NCBI GenBank assembly: GCA_023384455.1
Contig: JAHDWH010000052.1
Location: 1 to 32,999, forward strand
Reading direction: 5' to 3'
Origin: Caldilineaceae bacterium
Lineage (GTDB): Bacteria > Chloroflexota > Anaerolineae > Caldilineales > Caldilineaceae
Length of the DNA stretch: 32,999 nucleotides
The notes under the pieces were generated by a model. It searched no databases. It was given only the letters and a program-made list of their open reading frames with translations, and was not told the origin of the DNA. Below are positions 22,588 through 31,559 of the stretch, piece by piece. Numbering within the stretch: the first letter of the stretch is position 1; each line of letters opens with the position of its first letter. Position numbers and translations under genes: made by a program.

Positions 22588-24516
22588 ATGGCAGTTGGTG
22601 GCGTTTGGGGTAAATTGTTGCACGTAGACCTGACCGATGGCCGGCAATGGATCGAAGAGCCGTCCGACGAAATCTATCTGAAATTGCTGGGCGGGCGGGG
22701 GCTGGCGGCCTGGCTGCTCCTGCGCGATCTGCCCGCGGGTGCGGACCCCCTGGGGCCGGAGAATCTGCTCATCTTTGCGCCGGGCATCCTGCAAGGCTCG
22801 AATCTGCCCGGCGCGGGTCGCCACGGCGTCGCGGCCAAGAGTCCCTTGACCGGGGCTATCGCCAGCGCAGAGGCGGGGGGCTGGTGGGGTCACGAGTTCA
22901 AGCGCACGGGCTACGACGGGCTGATTGTGCATGGCAAGTCGGACAAACCCGTCTATCTCTGGATCAAAGATGGCGAAGTCGAGATTCGGGACGCCGCCCA
23001 CCTGTGGGGCAAGGACACCGCGGATGTGGAGTGGGCCATCCAGGGCGAACTGGACGACAAGCGCATCCGGGTCGCCCAGTGTGGCATCGCCGGGGAGAAT
23101 CTGGTGCTCTACGCCAACGTCATCAACGACATCAACCGGGCCGCGGGCCGGGGCGGGCTGGGCGCGGTGATGGGCAGCAAGAATCTGCGTGCCGTGGCCG
23201 TGCGGGGCAATCTGAATCCGCCGGTCACCACACGCAAACGGGTCACTGGTGTCTCCAAATGGCTGGGCGACAATTACAAGACCAAAGCGGCCAGCTTTGT
23301 GGCGATTGGCACGCCAGGCGGTGTGAATAACCTGGCCGCGGCCAGCGCCCTGCCCACCCACAATTTCCAGGACCCCTTCTTTCCCCAGCACCAGAGCATC
23401 AGCGGCCAGTTGATGCAGGAGACGATCCTCATCGGGCGGGACACCTGCCAGGCCTGCCCCATCAGTTGTAAGCAGGTGGTGGAGCACGAGGACCAGACCT
23501 ATCCAGATAGCCCCTACATGCGCTCGGATTTTCTGCACAAACTCAAGCTTTCCAAAGAGTATGGCGGGCCGGAGTACGAATCCATTGCCGCCCTGGGCAG
23601 CGCCTGCGGGGTGGATGACTTCATCGCTATCGCCAAAGCCAACGAACAGACGGCCCGTTACGGCATGGACTCCATCAGTCTGGGCATGACCATCGCCTTT
23701 GTGATGGAGTGTGTGGGTCGGGGATTGCTCAGCGCGGAACAGACCGGTGGCTTCCTGCCCCGTTTTGGCAGCGCTGGGGATATGCTGAAGGCGGTGGAGA
23801 TGATCGCCCACGGTGAGGGCTTCGGCGCACAGATGGGCCAGGGGTCCAAGCGGCTGGCCGAATGGATCGGCGGCGATGCAGCCGACTCTCTGGTAGAGGT
23901 GAAGGGTCAGGAGTTGCCTATGCACGAACCCCGGGCCAAGCACGCCCTGGGCGTGGGCTATGCGGTGGCGCCGGTCGGGGCGGATCATATGATGAATATG
24001 CACGATACCGGTTTCGCCCAGCCCGGCGACGGTCTGGAGCGGGTGGCCGAAATTAAGCGCTTCCCGCCGATGGCTTTCAACGATCTGAGCCACCAGAAGA
24101 TGGACCTTTTCTACCACGAAGTCAACCGCAAGCATATGCTGGACAGCGCCATCATCTGCCACTTTCTGCCCTACTACCCCAGCCACGTGGCCGAGGTGCT
24201 GGGCGGGCTGACCGGCCACGACTACACTCCCCAGGACCTGCTGGATGTGGGCGAACGGGCGCAGACCCTCAGCCGCCTCTTCAACCTGCGGGAGGGCTTC
24301 ACCGAAAAGGATGACCGGATGCCCCGCCGGGTGATGAAAGCCTTCAAAGAGGGTCCCCTGGCCGGGGTGGAGATCACCCAGGAGATGTTCCTCGACGCCC
24401 GCAACCACTGGTACGGGCTGATGGGCTGGACCGAAGCCGGTATTCCCACCGAGGAGCGATTGGCGACTCTGGGACTCGACGAAATTCTGAGCGGGCTTGA
24501 GGTCATCGCTGCCTGA
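22588..24516 (+). CDS. Tungsten-dependent aldehyde:ferredoxin oxidoreductase
   Basis: This 642-residue protein is an AOR-family enzyme, oxidising aldehydes to carboxylates with a bis-tungstopterin cofactor and one [4Fe-4S] cluster, passing electrons to ferredoxin. The N-terminal AOR domain starts GGVWGKLLHVDLTDG and has LGGRGLAAWLLL, NLPGAGRHGVAAKSPLTG and INRAAGRGGLGAVMGSKNLRA (in part). Cluster cysteines are CQACPISC (287, 290, 294) and, much later, DSAIIC with Cys524, matching the Pyrococcus layout 288/291/295/494. GGAGGA precedes the ATG at 22588; an upstream extension to 22462 runs through a repeat and is rejected. The MoaD-like gene lies just upstream. The aldehyde substrate cannot be told from sequence. 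Confidence 0.94.
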   Translation: MAVGGVWGKLLHVDLTDGRQWIEEPSDEIYLKLLGGRGLAAWLLLRDLPAGADPLGPENLLIFAPGILQGSNLPGAGRHGVAAKSPLTGAIASAEAGGWWGHEFKRTGYDGLIVHGKSDKPVYLWIKDGEVEIRDAAHLWGKDTADVEWAIQGELDDKRIRVAQCGIAGENLVLYANVINDINRAAGRGGLGAVMGSKNLRAVAVRGNLNPPVTTRKRVTGVSKWLGDNYKTKAASFVAIGTPGGVNNLAAASALPTHNFQDPFFPQHQSISGQLMQETILIGRDTCQACPISCKQVVEHEDQTYPDSPYMRSDFLHKLKLSKEYGGPEYESIAALGSACGVDDFIAIAKANEQTARYGMDSISLGMTIAFVMECVGRGLLSAEQTGGFLPRFGSAGDMLKAVEMIAHGEGFGAQMGQGSKRLAEWIGGDAADSLVEVKGQELPMHEPRAKHALGVGYAVAPVGADHMMNMHDTGFAQPGDGLERVAEIKRFPPMAFNDLSHQKMDLFYHEVNRKHMLDSAIICHFLPYYPSHVAEVLGGLTGHDYTPQDLLDVGERAQTLSRLFNLREGFTEKDDRMPRRVMKAFKEGPLAGVEITQEMFLDARNHWYGLMGWTEAGIPTEERLATLGLDEILSGLEVIAA

Positions 24517-24782
24517 GCTTCTTTGGCAACCCAGGCGGTCAGGAATCAGCCGCCCAGATCAGCGCTGATTGAGTAGGCTGGGGCAGTTTCCAGCCGTATC
24601 GCTTGTACTGAGTAGCGAAGCGTATCGAAGTGAAATCAAGCGGGTTAACCCCTGAATTTCTGTTGAGCCTCTGCAAGACGTTAAACAGAGTCTCCAGCAC
24701 TGCGGAAAGTGCCGAGGACTTTTGCGTTTCTGGAAAGTGGATGGACTGGTACAGCAATCGGGCGCAGAAACGCATAGGGCTT
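24517..24782. other. Intergenic region downstream of AOR; no gene
   Basis: ATCAGCGCTGAT (24558-24569) is a perfect 12-base palindrome 42 bases after the AOR stop. GAGTAGCGAAGCGTATCGAAG (~24611-24631, shortened here) resembles the GTAGCGAAG-type repeats scattered in many genomes. A minus-strand ORF (24539-24982) has no recognisable domain and covers the hairpin element, so I do not call it. A decayed gene is possible but cannot be shown. Confidence 0.4.
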
Positions 24783-24890
24783 GTCAAAGAATAACTTCCC
24801 GTTTTGGTGCGTCGCACTGTCCAGGTGAGGTTGCGGACTAGAGTCATTTCGTGGACAGTGCGACGCACCGGATGGAACTTATTTCTTGAC
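24783..24890. repeat. Dispersed hairpin element, copy C, with extended outer arms
   Basis: Inner arms 24806-24823 (GGTGCGTCGCACTGTCCA) and 24852-24869 are perfect inverted 18-base repeats. Outer arms 24783-24799 (GTCAAAGAATAACTTCC) and 24874-24890 are inverted with 14 of 17 positions matching. The whole ~108-base palindrome ends 85 bases before the LysM-hydrolase start codon. The core differs from copies A and B at a few positions, notably A/T in the middle of GGTGCGWCGCAC. Confidence 0.85.
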
Positions 24891-24975
24891 GAGTCCATAG
24901 GATGCGGCAGAGACTTTCCCCCAGCCGCCATTCTGCCTGGATGGAGACCCCCGATACTCGACGAAGGAATTTTCG

Positions 24976-26262
24976 ATGACACACCGATTGCGTCTGGCCG
25001 CTATCATTCCCCTGGCCCTGCTCGCCGTTCTCTTCTCTGTTTCCTTCAGCGCAGCCCAGACCAGCCCGCCCGCTGCGTGCAGCCAGACCGTCCAAGTCCA
25101 GCCCGGCGAGACCCTCTCCCTCCTGGCAAGCCGTCATCTGGGCAGCTTCGCCGCCTACCCCGCCATCGTGCAGGCCACGAACGCGGCCGCGGCGGTGGAC
25201 AGCAGCTACGCCGTCATCGACAACCCGGCGCTGATTCGGGTGGGCCAGCAACTCTGCATTCCGGCTACGGACGAGGTTGTGGCCCAGCCGACTGTGCGCC
25301 CGCTTGCGGCCACGCCGACACCGGCGGTCAGGGCAGTTATCACCCCGACCGCGACGCCTACGCCTATTCCCGCCGCGGATCACCCGCTGGTCATCGCCAA
25401 TATGCGGGCGCGCAGCTACCCCGGCAGCGAAATCGTCATTGAGCAGACCCTGGCCCCTGGGGTCAATTACAGACGCTACGTGGCCTCCCATCTCTCCGAC
25501 GGGCTGAAAATCTACGGCCTGCTGACTGTGCCCAACGGGACGCCACCCGCCACAGGCTGGCCTGTCATCCTTTTCAACCACGGCCACATCACCCCGGAAC
25601 TCTACCGCACCACCGAGCGCTACGTGGCCTATCAGGACGGCTTCGCCCGCAACGGCTACATCACCTTCAAGTCCGACTACCGGGGTCACGGCGATTCCGA
25701 AGGGGAGGCCCGCAGCGGTCACGCCAACCCGGACTACACGACGGATGTGCTCAACGCGCTGACTTCCCTGCAAGGCTATCCCGGCGCAGACCCGGAACGG
25801 ATCGGGATGTGGGGTCATTCGATGGGCGGCTCGATTGTGCTGCGTTCGATGGTTGTGACCGATACAGTCAAAGTGGGGGTGATCTGGGCCGGAGTGGTGG
25901 CCTCCTATCCCGACCTGCTGGAGCGTTCTGAGTTGCAGGGCGTGGCCGTGCCCGAATGGTTCGCCCGCTGGCGGGATGAGTTCATCGCCGCCTACGGCAC
26001 GCCGGAGGAGAAGTCGGATTTCTGGGCGTCCATTTCGCCCAACAGCTATCTGGCCGATCTCTCCGGGCCGATCCAATTGCACCACACCACCGGCGACGCC
26101 AGCGTGCCTGTGCAGTATTCGGATGTGCTGGCGGAGCAGATCGAGGCGGTGGGGGGTGTGGTGGAGTATTACCGCTACACGGGCGACAACCACAACATCT
26201 CCGCCAACTTTGGCGTGGCAATGGCCCGCTCCATCGCCTTTTTTGACGCCTATTTGAAATGA
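24976..26262 (+). CDS. Secreted LysM-domain alpha/beta hydrolase
   Basis: This 428-residue protein has a signal peptide (RLAAIIPLALLAVLFSVSFSA, cleavage near AAQ/TSP at ~28). A LysM peptidoglycan-binding module (~36-95, VQVQPGETLSLLASRHLG ... IRVGQQLCIPA) and a Thr/Pro linker with TPTATPTPIP follow. The rest is a prolyl-oligopeptidase-like alpha/beta hydrolase (~140-428). The nucleophile Ser282 is in GMWGHSMGGS, preceded by DYRGHGDSEG; the acid is likely the Asp in TTGDASVPVQ and the His is in TGDNHNIS. AAGGA precedes the ATG. LysM would hold the enzyme at the cell wall; a peptide or ester substrate is plausible but not known. Confidence 0.9.
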   Translation: MTHRLRLAAIIPLALLAVLFSVSFSAAQTSPPAACSQTVQVQPGETLSLLASRHLGSFAAYPAIVQATNAAAAVDSSYAVIDNPALIRVGQQLCIPATDEVVAQPTVRPLAATPTPAVRAVITPTATPTPIPAADHPLVIANMRARSYPGSEIVIEQTLAPGVNYRRYVASHLSDGLKIYGLLTVPNGTPPATGWPVILFNHGHITPELYRTTERYVAYQDGFARNGYITFKSDYRGHGDSEGEARSGHANPDYTTDVLNALTSLQGYPGADPERIGMWGHSMGGSIVLRSMVVTDTVKVGVIWAGVVASYPDLLERSELQGVAVPEWFARWRDEFIAAYGTPEEKSDFWASISPNSYLADLSGPIQLHHTTGDASVPVQYSDVLAEQIEAVGGVVEYYRYTGDNHNISANFGVAMARSIAFFDAYLK

Positions 26263-26288
26263 CACCAGCGCTACAGTTGAGGCAGAAG

Positions 26289-26594
26289 ATGTCGGACCAA
26301 AACGATTGGCGCGCCCCCATCCATCCGGGCGAAATTCTGGCAGACGAATTGGAGGAGATCGGCATCAGCGGCGCGCAATTGGCGACGCGACTGAACGTTA
26401 CCCACAATCGGGTTTACCAAATTTTGCAGGGAAAACGTTCGATTACCGCCGACACAGCCCTGCGTCTGGGCCGGTTTTTTGGAACTGGCCCGGATATTTG
26501 GTTGGCCTTGCAAAAAGACTACGAATTGGATGTCGCCCAGGCAGAAGATAGCGTCGATCTGGACAAAATCGTGCCTTATCAGATTGCTGCATAA
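26289..26594 (+). CDS. HigA-family antitoxin (XRE HTH), no toxin partner visible
   Basis: This 101-residue protein has the HigA/VapI layout: APIHPGEILADELEEIGIS, the helix-turn-helix AQLATRLNVTHNRVYQILQGKRSITADTALR (shortened), then LGRFFGTGPDIWLALQKDYELDVA. GAGG precedes the ATG at 26289; a frame start at 26259 overlaps the previous stop and adds ten residues. In higBA loci the toxin gene is normally just upstream, but here the upstream gene is the LysM-hydrolase, 26 bases away, and the downstream gene is convergent. It therefore looks like an orphan antitoxin or a repurposed regulator, possibly autoregulating from the hydrolase transcript. Confidence 0.88.
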   Translation: MSDQNDWRAPIHPGEILADELEEIGISGAQLATRLNVTHNRVYQILQGKRSITADTALRLGRFFGTGPDIWLALQKDYELDVAQAEDSVDLDKIVPYQIAA

Positions 26595-26610
26595 CGGGTT
26601 CGGACAGCTA

Positions 26611-28557
26611 TTAAGTCCACTTCTGCACCCACTCCAGCAGCGCGGCGTTCTGTGCCCGGCGCAGGGCAGGCGCGCCGGTGATGGCCCCGCCGTGGGGGCT
26701 GCCGGGGAGCCGCAACATCTCCACCGGGCAGCCGTTGACTTTCAGCGCGGCGTAGAACTGCTCCGACTGTTCCGGCGGGCAGCGGTGATCGCTTTCGCCC
26801 TGGACCAGCAGGGTGGGCGTCGTGCAGCGATGGGCGTAGGTGATGGGGGAACAGCGCCGGTAGACCTCCGGGATTTCGTGGGGGTGGCCGCCCAGCTCTT
26901 CCACCGCAAACCAGGGGCCGATGTCGCTGACCCCATAGAAGCTGACCCAATTGGTGACCGGATTTTCCGGGATGGCGGCTTTGAAACGATCCGTCTGGCC
27001 CACAATCCAGCAGGTGAGGTTGCCCCCACCGGATAGACCGCCCAGAGCCAATCTGTCCGGGTCCAGAAATCCCTTATCTATCGCATAGTCAACCCCAGCC
27101 AGCAGGTCCGTGTAGTCCAGATGACCCCAATCGCCTTTGATGGCCGTGGCGAAGGCGTCGCCGTAGCCCGTGGAAGCCCGCTGGTTGATGAAGAGAACCG
27201 CATAGCCCGCACCGGCCAGCATCTGAAAATCAAAGTGGAAGCCGTGACCGAAGGCGCTGTGAGGGCCGCCGTGGATGTAGAGAAAGCCGGGCCAGGGCGC
27301 GCTGCCCGTGGGCGGTGTCAGCAGCCAGCCCTCCACCTCCACCCCGTCCTCGCCGGGAAAGCGCAGATGTTCGACGCCGGGCAGGGCGACCCCCGCCAAC
27401 AGATCGTCGTTCAAATGGGTGATCTGCCGCTCCTCGCCCGTTCGGAGGTCTTTCGTGTAGAGATTCAGAGGGTCGTTCAGCCGATTGGCCCAGAAAAGCA
27501 GCCGCTCCCCCGCCAGCCCCACCACTTCGCAGAAACGCTGCCCGCCGACTACCTCCTCCGGCGCTGCGCTGCCGTCCCAACGCACCCGATAGATACCCAC
27601 TTCGCCGCCACACTGCACCCGCACATAGGCGTAGCCGTCGGCGCAGACGATGCGCGGTTGGCGCACGCTGGTCGATGGCATATCCACCTGCAAGCGGCCC
27701 GCCACGTGAAAGGGCAAATCTGCCGTCAGGTTTTGCGGCTGGCCGCCGCTGACAGGAATGCGCCACAGGCCATTCTGGGTGCCGATGTCTGTGCCCGCGG
27801 GCGCGCCGGCAAAGAGAATCGCCGCGCCGTCCGGGGTCCATTCGGCGGTGTCGGCGCCGCCCCAATCAGCGGTCAGGCGGGTCACGCCCCCCTCCCGCCC
27901 AATCAGACGCACTTCGCCATCGATCGAGTGGCTCTCTGACCCCAGCGTTCCGATTGCCAGGAGTCGGCTGCCATCGGGCGACCAGCGCAGACCCGCATAG
28001 TGATAGCCGTCATCGGTCAGTTGGCTGGTTGCGCCCTCCTCCACTTTCACAGCCCATACATTCTGGTTGCTGCGCTCCGTATTGCCCAGTGCGTCAAAGC
28101 GATAAATCGGGCGGGTGAAGCGATAGGGCAGCGCCGGGTCAGGGGCTTCGTCCTGGGCCCCGGCGCTGAAGGCAATCGTCTTGCCATCCGGCGACCAGAG
28201 GGGCGCGCTGCCTACACCGTTGGGTAATTCTGTGAGTCGGCGCGCTTCGCCCCCATCCACCGGCAGCAGAAAAATCTGCGGCTTACCGGCTCTGTCCGAA
28301 ATGAAGGCCAGTTGGCTGCCGTCGGGTGACCAGGCCGGGCTGTGGTTGAGTGAATTTTCCTGGGTCAATTGTTTCGTGTAGCCAGATTCAATCTCTTGAA
28401 GACAGATAACCTTGCGATCGATGGCCGGCTCGGTGTGGGTCTCCGTATGCAAGACGGTGTAGGCAACGGCTTTGCCGTCGGGCGAAAGGGCCGCATCCTG
28501 CAAAAAGCGCAGACGGAAGTAGTCGTTTGGTTGAATGGTGGGTCGTTCAGTTGTCAT
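26611..28557 (-). CDS. S9 family prolyl oligopeptidase-like peptidase
   Basis: This 648-residue cytoplasmic serine peptidase has a seven-bladed, TolB-like beta-propeller with repeated WSPDGS/WSPDGK/WTPDGA blades (~20-380), then an alpha/beta hydrolase domain with FLYIHGGPHSAFGHGFHF. The nucleophile Ser509 is in LGGLSGGGNLT, Asp590 in VQGESDHRCP and His622 in PGSPHGGAIT. This matches the acylaminoacyl-peptidase/DPP subgroup, which trims short or blocked peptides. No signal peptide is seen. AGGAG lies about ten bases before the ATG. It stands alone, convergent with the HigA gene and divergent from the sulfatase gene. Confidence 0.93.
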   Translation of the reverse strand: MTTERPTIQPNDYFRLRFLQDAALSPDGKAVAYTVLHTETHTEPAIDRKVICLQEIESGYTKQLTQENSLNHSPAWSPDGSQLAFISDRAGKPQIFLLPVDGGEARRLTELPNGVGSAPLWSPDGKTIAFSAGAQDEAPDPALPYRFTRPIYRFDALGNTERSNQNVWAVKVEEGATSQLTDDGYHYAGLRWSPDGSRLLAIGTLGSESHSIDGEVRLIGREGGVTRLTADWGGADTAEWTPDGAAILFAGAPAGTDIGTQNGLWRIPVSGGQPQNLTADLPFHVAGRLQVDMPSTSVRQPRIVCADGYAYVRVQCGGEVGIYRVRWDGSAAPEEVVGGQRFCEVVGLAGERLLFWANRLNDPLNLYTKDLRTGEERQITHLNDDLLAGVALPGVEHLRFPGEDGVEVEGWLLTPPTGSAPWPGFLYIHGGPHSAFGHGFHFDFQMLAGAGYAVLFINQRASTGYGDAFATAIKGDWGHLDYTDLLAGVDYAIDKGFLDPDRLALGGLSGGGNLTCWIVGQTDRFKAAIPENPVTNWVSFYGVSDIGPWFAVEELGGHPHEIPEVYRRCSPITYAHRCTTPTLLVQGESDHRCPPEQSEQFYAALKVNGCPVEMLRLPGSPHGGAITGAPALRRAQNAALLEWVQKWT

Positions 28558-28744
28558 AGGAGGACTCCTGGATGGGGAGTGTGAAAGAACTCTGATGGAA
28601 GCATCCTAGCGCGAAAAAGGGGAATGGTCAACCGAGCCTCAACCCGATGAACAATCAGGCGGCAGGTTGCCGAATCCCTCCGACCGGTGTACCATTTCTC
28701 TCGTACTCTTATTCGATCTTCCAACCCTGCGAAAGGACAACCCA

Positions 28745-30217
28745 ATGCGCGCCGTAATGGTGATGTTCGACTCCCTCAACCGCCGGATGCTGCCCCCCTA
28801 TGGCTGTGACTGGATCCACGCACCCAACTTTGCCCGGCTGGCTGAACGCACGGTCACCTTTGACAACTGCTACGTGGGCAGTATGCCCTGTATGCCCGCG
28901 CGCCGGGAGCTGCACACCGGGCGCTATAACTTTCTCCATCGTAGCTGGGGACCCATCGAACCCTTCGACAACTCTATGCCCCAGATTCTGCGCGAAAATG
29001 GCGTCTACACCCATCTCTCCACAGACCACTACCACTACTTCGAGGATGGCGGGGCCACCTATCACAGCCGCTACACTTCCTGGGATCTGCACCGGGGGCA
29101 GGAGGGCGACGCCTGGATCGGCCAGGTGAAGCCGCCGGAGATACCGCCCACCGTGGCGGGTCGGGGCGAGCATCCCCGCTGGCGGCAGGATTGGGTCAAC
29201 CGTCCCTTTATGCGCCGGGAAGAGGAGCAGCCCCAGCCCCAGACCTTCGCCGCGGGTATCGACTTCATCCGCCGCAACGCGGGGGAACAGGAGTGGTTCT
29301 TGCAGATCGAGACATTTGATCCCCACGAGCCATTTTTCAGCCAGCAACACTACAAAGAGCTCTACCCCCACGAGTACAACGGGCCCCATTTTGACTGGCC
29401 GCCCTACCGTCAAGTGGAGGAGACGGCGGAGGAGGTGGAGCACGGCCGTCTGCAATACGCCGCGCTGCTCACTATGTGTGATCACTATATGGGGCGGATT
29501 CTCAACCTCTTCGACGATTTGAAGCTGTGGGACGATACAATGCTCATCGTCTGCACAGATCACGGCTTCTTTCTGGGCGAGCACGACTGGTGGGCCAAAA
29601 ACAATATGCCCCTGTGGAGTGAAGTGGCCCGCACGCCCCTCTTTGTGTGGGATCCCCGCAGCCGGGTGGCGGGGGAACGGCGGCAACAGTTGGCCCAAAT
29701 GATCGACTTCCCGGCCACCCTCCTGGACTTCTTCGGTGTGGCGCTGCCCGCCGAGATGCAGGGGGTGGCTCTCGGCCCGGTCATCGCAGAGAATGCACCC
29801 AGCCGGGAAGCCCTTCTCTTTGGCTATCACGGCGGCCCGGTGAACGTGACCGATGGCCGCTATGTCTATATGCGCGCCGCCGCCGCTGACAATACGCCCC
29901 TCTATGAATATACGGTTATGCCAACCCATATGAACAAACTCTTTGATCCGGACGAACTGCCTGCCTGGGAGAAGTGCGAGCCTTTCGCCTTTACCAAAAA
30001 CTGCCCTGTGATGAAGATTCCGGGCCGGGCCGGGCATGTGGCCCCCACGGCCCACGCCCTGGGCCATCTACTCTACGATCTACAGGGCGATCCAGCCCAG
30101 GAAAACCCCCTGGCCGATCCGGCCCTGGAAAGACGGATGATCGGCCTGATGACCGGCCTAATGCAGGCCAGTGAGGCTCCGCCAGAGCAGTACATTCGCC
30201 TGGGCTTGCAGGGATAA
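28745..30217 (+). CDS. Type I sulfatase (FGly-dependent)
   Basis: This 490-residue alkaline phosphatase-superfamily protein starts RAVMVMFDSLNRRMLP with the first metal Asp, then has SMPCMPARRELHTGR: the sulfatase signature CxPxR with Cys49 to be converted to formylglycine. FDPHEPFF and VCTDHGFFLGEHDWW supply later metal and active-site residues. It has no signal peptide, so it likely acts in the cytosol on imported sulfate esters (or phosphonate/phosphate esters, as some relatives do). AAAGGA precedes the ATG at 28745; the frame to 28667 adds non-family residues. The MFS gene follows after ten bases, which suggests uptake of a sulfated compound. The FGly-forming enzyme is not in this window. 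Confidence 0.92.
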   Translation: MRAVMVMFDSLNRRMLPPYGCDWIHAPNFARLAERTVTFDNCYVGSMPCMPARRELHTGRYNFLHRSWGPIEPFDNSMPQILRENGVYTHLSTDHYHYFEDGGATYHSRYTSWDLHRGQEGDAWIGQVKPPEIPPTVAGRGEHPRWRQDWVNRPFMRREEEQPQPQTFAAGIDFIRRNAGEQEWFLQIETFDPHEPFFSQQHYKELYPHEYNGPHFDWPPYRQVEETAEEVEHGRLQYAALLTMCDHYMGRILNLFDDLKLWDDTMLIVCTDHGFFLGEHDWWAKNNMPLWSEVARTPLFVWDPRSRVAGERRQQLAQMIDFPATLLDFFGVALPAEMQGVALGPVIAENAPSREALLFGYHGGPVNVTDGRYVYMRAAAADNTPLYEYTVMPTHMNKLFDPDELPAWEKCEPFAFTKNCPVMKIPGRAGHVAPTAHALGHLLYDLQGDPAQENPLADPALERRMIGLMTGLMQASEAPPEQYIRLGLQG

Positions 30218-30227
30218 GCGTCTATCT

Positions 30228-31559
30228 ATGCAAACCAGACTTCAATCTCTGTGGCAGCTTTTCAGCCCTAACGTGCGCCTCTTTTTGCTGACCTCTTTTC
30301 TGGTCGGTTTTGGCTTCGACGGCGGTATCTTTTCGGTACTCTTCAATCTCTATCTACTGCGTCTGGGCTACGGGCCAGAAGCAGTAGGGGTGATCAACTC
30401 GGCTGGGCTTTTCGCCTTTGCCCTCTTCAGCCTTCCTTCTGGTCTCTTTGGCAACTGGTGGGGGGTGCGCCGGATGATTCTGGTGGGGCTGGGTGTGATG
30501 TTGCTGGGGGCTGGTCTGCTGCCTGTGGCCGAGATCTTCGGCGGTCTCTGGCAGCAGGCCGGGCTGACCGGGGCCTATATCGTTATCTTTCTGGGAATGT
30601 CGCTCTACTTTGTCAACAGCGCCCCCTTTATGATGGCGAGCACAGCCCCGGCCAAACGGGATCATCTCTTTTCTATGCAGACCGGGCTGATGGCGACCGC
30701 GGCTTTTCTGGGGAGTCTGGTGGGGGGCGGGCTGCCCGCGCTCTTTGCCCGCCTGCTGGGGACTACTCTGGACTTCCCCGGGCCTTATCGCTTTCCTCTG
30801 CTGCTGGCCGGACTGCTGATCGTGCCTGCCATTCTGATTCTGCGCGGCAGTGAGAACGTGGCCGCCGATGACAACGAGGAGGAGGTCGCTGACAAAGACC
30901 CCCGCGCGCCGGCACCCGCGGGCAAAGAAGCCCTGCCCATCGGCCTTTTTCTGCTGCTGCTGGTCGTGCGTGTACTCCAGGTGGCCGGTGTGGCGACGGT
31001 TTTTGTCTTTTTCAACGTCTATCTGGACACCCATTTACAGGCCGCCACTTCCACCATCGGGCTGATCTCGGCGGGGGGGCGGCTGATCGCTGTGCCCGTG
31101 GCTCTGCTCACGCCGGTCTTCACCCGGCGTTTTGGCAATCTGAATGTGGTGGTCTGGTCCTGTGTGATCGTTACGCTGGGCTATCTGCCTATGGCCTTTC
31201 TGCCCACAGTCGGTGCGGCCGCGGTCGGCTATATTGCCATTGTAGGGCTGTCGGCCATGCGTTACCCGGCCACAATGAACTTTTCCATGCGCATTGTGGC
31301 TCCCCGTCAGCGGGGCACCCTGACCGGTGCGGGGGAGATGGCCGCGGGCGTGGCCTTCACCGGCCTGGCCCTGGGCGGCGGCTATATGATTACGCACCTG
31401 GGCTACGAGAGTCTCTTCCTGCTTACCGGTGCGCTCAATCTGGTCGGTGCATTTGTCTTCTGGTACTTCTTCCGTAATTTCCGGCGCAAGAAGAGCGAGC
31501 GCACAGCCACACCTGTCGCGCCCCAGGTGGCCAAGGCGATTGACAGCACGCCGGTGTAG
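30228..31559 (+). CDS. MFS transporter, likely partner of the sulfatase
   Basis: This 443-residue inner-membrane protein has ~12 hydrophobic segments in two halves, separated by a polar central loop (~225-250, EEEVADKDPRAPAPAGKEA). The first helix pair has SFLVGFGFDGGIFSVLFNLY, and the loop between helices 2 and 3 reads FGNWWGVRRM, the MFS motif A region. The C-terminus is basic (RNFRRKKSER). The ATG at 30228 has only GGGA as a weak ribosome-binding site, ten bases after the sulfatase stop, consistent with translational coupling. The substrate is unknown; a sugar or sulfated organic is inferred only from context. Confidence 0.88.
   Translation: MQTRLQSLWQLFSPNVRLFLLTSFLVGFGFDGGIFSVLFNLYLLRLGYGPEAVGVINSAGLFAFALFSLPSGLFGNWWGVRRMILVGLGVMLLGAGLLPVAEIFGGLWQQAGLTGAYIVIFLGMSLYFVNSAPFMMASTAPAKRDHLFSMQTGLMATAAFLGSLVGGGLPALFARLLGTTLDFPGPYRFPLLLAGLLIVPAILILRGSENVAADDNEEEVADKDPRAPAPAGKEALPIGLFLLLLVVRVLQVAGVATVFVFFNVYLDTHLQAATSTIGLISAGGRLIAVPVALLTPVFTRRFGNLNVVVWSCVIVTLGYLPMAFLPTVGAAAVGYIAIVGLSAMRYPATMNFSMRIVAPRQRGTLTGAGEMAAGVAFTGLALGGGYMITHLGYESLFLLTGALNLVGAFVFWYFFRNFRRKKSERTATPVAPQVAKAIDSTPV

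Noticed and set aside
22564..24408. 614-codon minus-strand ORF opposite the AOR gene
   Set aside because: It mirrors a high-GC coding frame, has no recognisable domain, and the plus strand encodes a complete AOR.
24539..24982. 147-codon minus-strand ORF in the AOR-LysM gap
   Set aside because: No domain and no ribosome-binding site; it spans hairpin copy C. A pseudogene could not be demonstrated.
28709..30067. 452-codon minus-strand ORF opposite the sulfatase
   Set aside because: Shadow of the sulfatase, whose catalytic motifs are intact on the plus strand.
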